From Delphinapterus leucas (taxonomy: Eukaryota; Chordata; Mammalia; Artiodactyla; Monodontidae), in the NCBI RefSeq assembly GCF_002288925.2, contig NW_022098063.1:4467804-4531803 (forward strand): DNA of 64,000 nucleotides, in the 5' to 3' direction. This document shows, one piece after another, positions 57,237-64,000 of this stretch (within the stretch, counting starts at the first letter, position 1; each line of letters begins with the position of its first letter). Under the pieces are notes generated by a model, which had not been told where the DNA came from, made no database searches, and worked only from the letters and a program-made list of their open reading frames with translations. A program made the position numbers and the translations under genes.

Positions 57237-58810
57237 CCGTTATTAACTTACCCTAGCAATATACACCTGCTCAGGTAAGGCACTGAAAAGACAGAAGGTA
57301 AAACTCAGAGGACTAGGGTTTTCCCAGGCCAGGATGACAGACAAACAGCAGCCAGGGAGTTGAGGACATTAGCAAGGGAGTGGTTATGATAATGGGTCAT
57401 AGAATCAAGGATGGATGAGAACAAAAGGAATGCTAATGGATAATTAGCTAATGGATAGTGAGAAAGTGGTTTTGAGGTCATTAAGAGGTCAGAAGGAGTT
57501 CTTGAGAAAATCTTCTACAAGAGTAAGGGTCATAATTAGCCAGTGGCAGGTTTGAAACTGGGCTTTGGGAAGAAGGGCAGATACCGGCAATGGCATAGTT
57601 CAGTGCATAACAATGACAGGGGTCCAGGTAAAGCAGAAAAAAGGTCACCAACGTTGAGGTGGTCAAAGAGCTGACTGTCCCTATTTATTTTCTCTTTAGT
57701 ATCATTTAATACATCCTGCTTATTATCCTGGCCCATGTGGAAAAGCAGGTGAAACTTACGATGAATTCAGGAAAACATAAATATGAATTTCTTACCCTTT
57801 TTATCCCTAACAAATACATATAACCAAGCCTGACGTTCATGGATATAAGGATATTAATATGGTCATTTGGGGAGCCAGAACATACTATGCAGGAATTTGG
57901 TCAACAGTCACACATAATCGAATCATGTGGAATATAAGATGTCAGAGGAAAGGCTTAACTAAGCATAAATACATTGTTAAGCCCACTGAACTGTGGTTGT
58001 TGAATTGTAAATGTTGAAAATCTGAATAGTATCTTGTTTTGCCAAATATGGAGCAATGATGTTAGGCCTCAGCTAGTCTAAGGTGGATTGTCACAGCTGT
58101 TATCAAATTATTTTTTAAATTTGAAATGTTTAGAGTTGGTGGAGAAGGTGATAAGAAAATAATAAAGGAAGTTTATAGATTCAAGAATAGAGGGGGCTAT
58201 GCCTTGCTTCCTTTTTCATTGCCCTGGGAAGGTGCAAGCTGTCCCATGTTATTAGAACATGAAAGAGCAGGGATCAGACATCCACATGGGGTGCCCAGGC
58301 AGAGGGGCATGAGGCACAAGTCTGGATGAGGCACCCTGGATGGTTTGTGGGAACAGTAAAATGTCATTTTCCCATAAGGCTACCAGTAGTATGGACATAG
58401 CTGAGAAAAGGCCCGTATACTTGGAAGGGCCTTTGGGGTGTGTGGACCTGTCAATAGATGTCCCGTAGACATCAGGACTACAGGAATCTAGGTACCTAGC
58501 CAAGTTACAACTTGAAAAATGCCAGCATGTCTTTATCATGACCAAGTTCAGAAGGCCCCCTTCATATCGGATACTAAAGACTCTCAGAGAACCAGGGAAT
58601 GAAGAAAACCCTAAATTAGTGTAGAAAACCTTGAATGGCTGAGACAACTCTAGTTTGATTGAGGTGATTTGTTTTCACCATCAAATTGGAGCTTGAAATA
58701 GAGGTTAAGCTGTCATAATGAAAAACTAACTTGCATTTCTTGCACATTTGAGTATATGGATTGAAAAATTTATGCTTATTACATAAAAGATAATGTTTAT
58801 GATATTGGTA
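57237..58810. other. Unassigned non-coding sequence
   Basis: About 1.6 kb with nothing recognised. The 131-aa frame at 58252-58647 (-) has no domain or signal. Parts could be highly diverged repeat. Confidence 0.4.
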
Positions 58811-59210
58811 TGGCTGCTAACAAAGGCCCAAATAACAGTAGCTTAAAGAAGATATAAATTCACTTTTCTCTCATGAAGCAGTCTGAACATAAGCAGTACA
58901 GACCTGATGGGGTGACTTCACAATATTGGGGATCCAGATTCCTCCCGTCTTATTGTTCTGCCATCATCAGTGCACTTTTTCCAAATTATAGTCTAAGATG
59001 AATGCTGTGGTTCTCATCATCATAACCACCTTCTGGCCAGTGGGAAGGGGAATAATGTGGAGGGCACAGCCTGTAAGTTGCAAGTATCCCTTTTTCTCTT
59101 ACCCCATTGACCAGAACATAGTCACATGGCACAGATAGCTGCAAGGGAGGCTGAGAAATGTACACTTGAGCTGGTCAGCCATTCATCAAGCTAAAATTTT
59201 GTGGGAAATA
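58811..59210 (-). repeat. Ancient interspersed repeat, family not determined
   Basis: The plus-strand order 'ggctgctaacaaaggcccaa', 'ttcacttttctctcatgaag', 'gattcctcccgtcttattgt', 'attgaccagaacatagtcac' and 'ctgcaagggaggctgagaaa' is one I know as a widespread mammalian repeat (LTR or DNA transposon), but I cannot name it with confidence. Confidence 0.5.
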
Positions 59211-60944
59211 TTAACTAAAGGACAAAAGAGAGAACATATTTTGGGAGACAACCAGCCACATTTGGTGCTCAGTGTTATGGGTGCCTTGGGGAATTGGATG
59301 AGGTATTGAAAAAGAAGCATGGAGGGCATGAGATATCCTTTGGGAATGAGAGCTGATTTAAGCTACTAACCCAAGGGTGGGCCCTCCATCCCCTGGGCCA
59401 TTTAATTTCTGACTTCTTGAATGAGCTCATGTCTGGCCCCATCCTAATGACTTCTTCGCATTAATGCTAACTGCTGGAAGCACGACAAGGCTGCTCTTAA
59501 GTTTATGTGTTTAAGTTATATTTTGGTAGCTTCTGGATAATGGATACATTTTATTTATATTGTTGATGATATCATAAAACAGTAACTTACAATTGCATAC
59601 CTATGTGTATATTTTTGGTGGCTTGTTTACACCTGTGATTTGATTTGATCCTCAAAGACTTATGATAAATAAATACTAAGATACTAGATGTTTACAACTT
59701 TCCCTGTCTTCTCCGGTTTCAAATCTATCTGCATGTTCCAATTTTACTATTTCTCCAGTTATGACCTTTGGGGCTTCCTGTAGGTGCCTCTGTTCATTTT
59801 ACCCAGGATTCCTTTGTTTTCCTTCCTTTTATTTTTTTCCTTAGTTCTAGACTATTTCCTATGGGTCCTTTCTGAAGTCATCTGAACATATGAAGTTTAT
59901 TTTCTGTGCTTTTTCCTTTTCTTGGTTTCCCCACTGTTCTCACTTCCCATCCTTTTCACCCTGGTGTCTTTCGAATGTGGCCATTTCTCTGAAGCAGGTC
60001 CTACACGAGTCCTTCCCTCTATAGGAGATAGCATCCCTGTTTTGTTCTGTGCCTCTTGTTTACCACAATCATTTTCTCTGTTTTTCTTGGCCTTCTCCTC
60101 TACTTTCCAAATACAGTCTTTATTTCTACCCACATCTCCCTTCTGAAGCACCTTTAACTGCCACTCTTTCTTTTACTATCTAGGAAGTGTCCCTATATCT
60201 TTTAGGTGTCCATAACCAGATGTAGTTATTTGATTTATTCATTCTTGCTTGCTTCTCGAAGGTGGTCCAGGGTGTACCTGCCTCTTAACTGTAATCTGGG
60301 CTTGATCTGGGTCTCTGTGCATGGCATAGTTTCTCAGCTTTCCTGCTAGCAGCCTTATTTTTCTACTCTGAGTGCCCCATGACTTCTCTTCACAACAGCC
60401 ACCCACTGCCTTCCACGTCTAGAGCTGCTTTTCAGAGCTGGAGAAACTTACCTGATCGCTTCTCCTTTGACAGTGCTCCCCTACCATTTCACTTCCAGCC
60501 TATTGGTCCACTCACTCGCTCACCCTTTATCTGATGAGAGCAGCATTCTCCCTCTTCTGGACCACTGTTTTCTGGTCTTCAGAGCACTGGGGCTGTCTTC
60601 CTTCAGTGGGATAGACTGTACTTTAAATCTTCAGATTTCAGTGAGTCAGAAATTCCAAGCATCTGGGACCTGTACCAAGTAATGTCAAAGCATTCACCAC
60701 TCTGCCTCTGCCCACTGCCTGAACTATTCTGGGCCCCAGGGCTGATGTAGCTAACTGCCTTGGAGAGACAGTTTGCGATGCTGAATGGTGAAATGTCTGC
60801 AGACCTAACTGGGCTATTCTTTCACAGTGAAGAATGAGTGGAATCCTGACCTTTTTATTATTTTCCTCATGGCAGAAATGTGGATCCAGGACTATCTTCA
60901 GTCACTCTGCACTTACATGGTTTTGGATATTGTGGGACAGTTCT
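59211..60944. other. Unassigned non-coding sequence
   Basis: About 1.7 kb, T/C-rich on the plus strand after 59700. No repeat family or gene recognised. Confidence 0.4.
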
Positions 60945-60958
60945 CCATTTATTCTTTT

Positions 60959-61326
60959 TTTAAAAATAGTATTTTAATTTTAGAAATACATTTATTTATT
61001 TATGGCTGTGCTGGGTCTTCGTTGCTGTGCGCGGGCTTTCTCTAGTTGCGGTGAACGGGGGACTACTCTTCATTGTGGTGCTCAGGTTTCTAATTGTGGT
61101 GGCTTCTCTTATTGCCAAACACGGGCTCTATGCACGTGGGCTTCAGTAGTTGCAGCACGCGGGCTCAGTAGTTGTGGCTTGAGGGCTCTAGAGCACAGGA
61201 TCAGTTGCTGTAGTGCATAGGCTTAATTGGGCTGCAGCAGGTGGGATCTTCCCAGACCAGGGATCGAACCCGTGTCCCCTGAGTTGGAAGGTGGATTCTT
61301 AACCACTACTTCACGAGGGAAGTCCC
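60959..61326 (-). mobile_element. CHR-type SINE, long and diverged
   Basis: An older, longer CHR-type SINE on the minus strand: a (TTTA)n-like tail at the left, then 'ggctgtgctgggtcttcgtt', 'ctagttgcggtgaacggggg', and at the right the B-box complement in 'gggatcgaacccgtgtcccc'. Its head reads 'cttcacgagggaagtcccc', more diverged than in other copies. Target-site duplications: ccatttattctttt at 60945-60958 and ctatttattctttt at 61327-61340 (13 of 14). Confidence 0.93.
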
Positions 61327-61659
61327 CTATTTATTCTTTTACAGAAACATAAAAAGTATGCAGGAATTCATAAACAGAGAAAAACTTCCAAGTAAGGGAT
61401 ATTTAGACAATGCTATTTCCTCCCCTGGTTGAATGTATGTGGTCCTTTTTCTGGGAAAAGTTGTTGTGGTTTTAGTGACTGCTTAGCGAATAACAGCTAA
61501 TGATCAGTCTGCCAATCCTCTCTGTTTCCTATCAGAAGAAAAAGTGTCAGGATGGGTGGGGTTCCAGTTCTGGTAGGGAAATATCCGGAGAGCTCCCATA
61601 ATAGCCATCATGTCACTTGTTCATATATTTATTGGGTCAACAATTTAGCTGTATTGTCC

Positions 61660-61800
61660 TTATCTGTTTACAACTGTGCCTCCCTCACTGGACTGTGAGT
61701 TGCTCAAAAGCAGTGCTATTGTCTTATTCTCAGCGAATGGCAGTCTTTGGAATTCAACAAGTGTTTATTTAATGAATGAACAGATAGGTAAATAAGTGAG
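61660..61800 (+). mobile_element. L2 LINE 3' end
   Basis: 'tgtgcctccctcactggact', 'gtgagttgctcaaaagcagt' and 'caacaagtgtttatttaatg' followed by AATGA units are the L2 terminus. Confidence 0.65.
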
Positions 61801-62969
61801 GAAATGAGTCAAAAGAGGTAATAAGCTGCATGGTCATGGGCTGTGTGTTAAACTGGCTGGGCCTCACTTATTTCACCTGTAAATTAAGGATGTTAGCAGA
61901 GCAGAAGGGAGTAAAGAGGGTTGGATGTGGTATTGGGTACCTCTGAGAAGGGATCTTTTGCCTGGTAAAGGGTAGAGGAGTGAGTGAATGTGTGCTCCAA
62001 AGGCTGGGAGGATCTTTCCTTCACACTGAGTGAGCAGGAAAGACAAGTCATAGAGTACCCGGCACCCCTCATTGTGTGGTGAGAGAAGAAGAATTGAAAT
62101 GCGGACAGCTGTGTACAAACAGAGAGGGCCTGACAAAGCTATCAGGTTTGTTATAATCTGAGACTGGCAGAGGAGAACATCTAAACATTTCCCACATACC
62201 TGCTGACAGAGCCAGAGAAAGAACTGAAGGAGGCCCCAGGATGTGGGGAAGCCTCTCACTGGGATGAAGGGTGCAGCAGCATGGCTGATGTGGAGAGTGT
62301 GGCTGACCAGGGACCATCAAGGCTGTGCATGGCTCTGCACAAGTCAGTGGGGGATGCGTGCCAATCAGTGACTAGAGGGATCCAGGACGCTCTAGTAGAT
62401 GTCAGGGCAGGCAGATTAGACCCTGACCAAAGGCCATTTCCCATGTTCTGATGCTGAGTATCACAGTCCTTGCTCTTTCTTTGTCCTTGGAACATAACTG
62501 CAACCCCAGGGATAAGGGTTAAGAAAACCCTGACTTGATTGATTTTACCCAGAATTGCCTGATTAAAGTTTCTGCCAAAAGATAGAATGGAAAGTTTGAG
62601 ATAGAAAATCAGGTCATATATAGAAAATAAAGTTACATTTTGGCATAGTTGAGTTTTGTGGATTGAGATTCTGTGCCTCCTGCATACATGAGATGCTAAT
62701 GCAGCCAGGAGCACCGAGCACTAACTGATGGTAGAGACTCCAGGTGGTGACTTAGAAATGCAGGGGCGAGAATGGGGATTTATCTTGGCTGTGGTTCTCC
62801 AAGCATGGAGTTTTGGGTTTCATTTCAGGATTCTGATAATGTCCCTTCAGCCAACCCATAATCAGGATTTTATTTTTCTTTCTTGTTCTCATTTATAATG
62901 TCCATAATTTCCATATATTTGCATTTTAATTTTTCTAACTGAAAGAATTGAATAAATATGCCATCTCTG
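61801..62969. other. Unassigned non-coding sequence
   Basis: A possible short MIR-like piece lies at 61805-61890 ('gtcatgggctgtgtgttaaa'). The rest is unrecognised, including frames of 128 and 152 aa on the minus strand that show no domain. Confidence 0.35.
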
Positions 62970-63010
62970 CATACCACTGGAGCAGAAACACATCAAACTC
63001 CAGTGGTATG
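62970..63010. repeat. Perfect 13-bp inverted repeat (hairpin)
   Basis: cataccactggag at 62970-62982 and ctccagtggtatg at 62998-63010 are exact reverse complements with a 15-nt loop. No terminator or RNA gene role is claimed. Confidence 0.9.
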
Positions 63011-63164
63011 AATAAAGGTCAATGTTGACATATTCCTTACTTTAGCCCCAAATTATTTGCTAAGCTATGGGTGTACTTTTCCTTTTCGGCACACGAATCA
63101 AGTAATTCCATTCCATTTTCGCTTTTCCTTACATTGCTGAAAGATTCTAGACAAGCAGTCTAGG

Positions 63165-63305
63165 CCAGGTCCTTCACTTTGCAAATGAAGAAATGGGGCT
63201 GCAGAATGGACTTCTCTAAGACCACAAGTAATGGTTAGTTACAGATAGAGGCAGTTTTAGAACCCGGGTCCTGTGATGCCAGTGCTTTTCCTATGTCCTT
63301 ATCTC
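63165..63305 (-). repeat. MIR SINE fragment, reverse
   Basis: 'gaagaaatggggctgcagaa', 'ttctctaagaccacaagtaa', 'gttttagaacccgggtcctg' and 'gatgccagtgcttttcct' give the reversed MIR core. Confidence 0.7.
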
Positions 63306-63625
63306 ACCCATCCCTCTAATTCGGGAGGCACCTTCCTATCTTTTAGAAGCTAATTTTTAGAACATATCTATGGTGAAAGCATTAAAGCCTTGGCTTTTTA
63401 TTGTAGTTCAAAAAATGTAACAGTTAAGCATTTTGACTGTATGAAGGTACAAGTGCAGCTAATGGAGGCTGGGGTATGTTGAAGGTGAGGAAAGGTAGAG
63501 AATGGGTAAAGAGGCTAGTATCTTCATGTTCAAAGTGAGGCTCAAGGGCTAATGTCTAAAGTTAAAGGAATAATAAGGTTTAAATGTGCAAGGTAACAAA
63601 CTCTTAATAACTATTAAAAGAATCC
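63306..63625. other. Unassigned non-coding sequence
   Basis: No feature recognised. Confidence 0.4.
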
Positions 63626-63770
63626 CTATCTATCTATCTATCTATCTATTTGTCTATCTATCTGTCTATCTATCTATCTACCTAATCTGTCTGTCTCTGT
63701 ATCTATATCTCTATCTGTCCATCTATCTCTATTTCTATCTCTGTCTCTACCTACATCTATATCTGTATAT
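63626..63770. repeat. (TATC)n microsatellite, compound
   Basis: Pure TATC units at 63627-63649, then interrupted TATC/TGTC/TCTC units to about 63770. It explains the Ile/Tyr/Leu/Ser-rich open frame across it. Confidence 0.95.
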
Positions 63771-64000
63771 TCTTGCAGCCTACTTTAAAAAGTAGGAAAA
63801 ATAATAAATAAGAAAAATTTCATTATCTAAATTGTGTAGTTAATAGTTTAATAATGTTGATAAATCAAGAAGAGTTGGGTAGCATATTGCCTAGAGTTAT
63901 GGAAATAAAAACTATATAGGCAGTGGAACTAAAGACAGGAACAATTAAGAGCTTGCCTGCGTCAGGTTGGGAGGCGGAGAAAGCTGTGATTGGGAGTGGG
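63771..64000. other. Unassigned non-coding sequence
   Basis: Nothing recognised to the window end. Confidence 0.4.

Noticed and set aside
63586..63795. Ile/Tyr/Leu/Ser repeat protein frame
   Set aside because: It is a translation of the TATC microsatellite.

Overview
This window looks like draft-assembly nuclear DNA from a cetacean (whale or dolphin), and it is gene-free as far as I can read. The main clue is a set of eight tRNA-derived SINEs with the recognisable CHR-type body (tggcgcagtgg A-box, ggttcga B-box, A-rich tail). This SINE group is known from cetaceans, hippos and ruminants, and the short abundant form seen here is characteristic of cetaceans. Long LINE-1 copies of cetartiodactyl type, and older mammalian repeats (L2, MIR, MER5A, MaLR-type LTRs, an ERVL relic), agree with that. 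The sequence cannot tell me whether it is a toothed or a baleen whale. Family names come from recognition by eye, not from a database search.

Layout. 1-11.6 kb: mostly old sequence with two MIRs, three LTR/ERV relics (including an ERVL pol/dUTPase remnant near 3.0-4.3 kb), a CHR SINE, an L2 fragment and a MER5A. 11.6-16.9 kb: LINE-1 copy A (+), broken by a 100-N gap with a duplicated, partly inverted joint. 17-25.5 kb: an MLT1-type LTR, a 'tail-only' retroinsertion scar, a pair of 160-bp direct repeats, old L1/L2/MIR pieces, a SINE and a short L1 3' end. 25.6-30.3 kb: LINE-1 copy B (-), full-length at its 5' end, with a nested SINE and a 400-N gap that replaces about 1.8 kb. 30.3-48.6 kb: L2, MIR and DNA-transposon relics, three SINEs and unexplained single-copy-looking DNA. 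48.6-55.5 kb: LINE-1 copy C (-), full-length with a different, GC-rich 5'UTR, a 52-bp tandem duplication in ORF2 and a nested SINE/L1 composite. 55.5-64 kb: L2 in both orientations, one older SINE, MIRs and a tetranucleotide microsatellite.

Genes. I found no host protein-coding exon, tRNA, rRNA or other RNA gene that I can support. All long reading frames are LINE-1 ORF1/ORF2 pieces, SINE shadows or chance frames. All three LINE-1 copies carry inactivating lesions: stops, frameshifts, and loss of the catalytic aspartates of reverse transcriptase in both copies where that motif is visible. I did not find a previously undescribed biological system. The observations most worth checking are the SINE/L1 composite inside copy C, the tail-only insertion, the unexplained 160-bp direct repeats, and the two gap artefacts.
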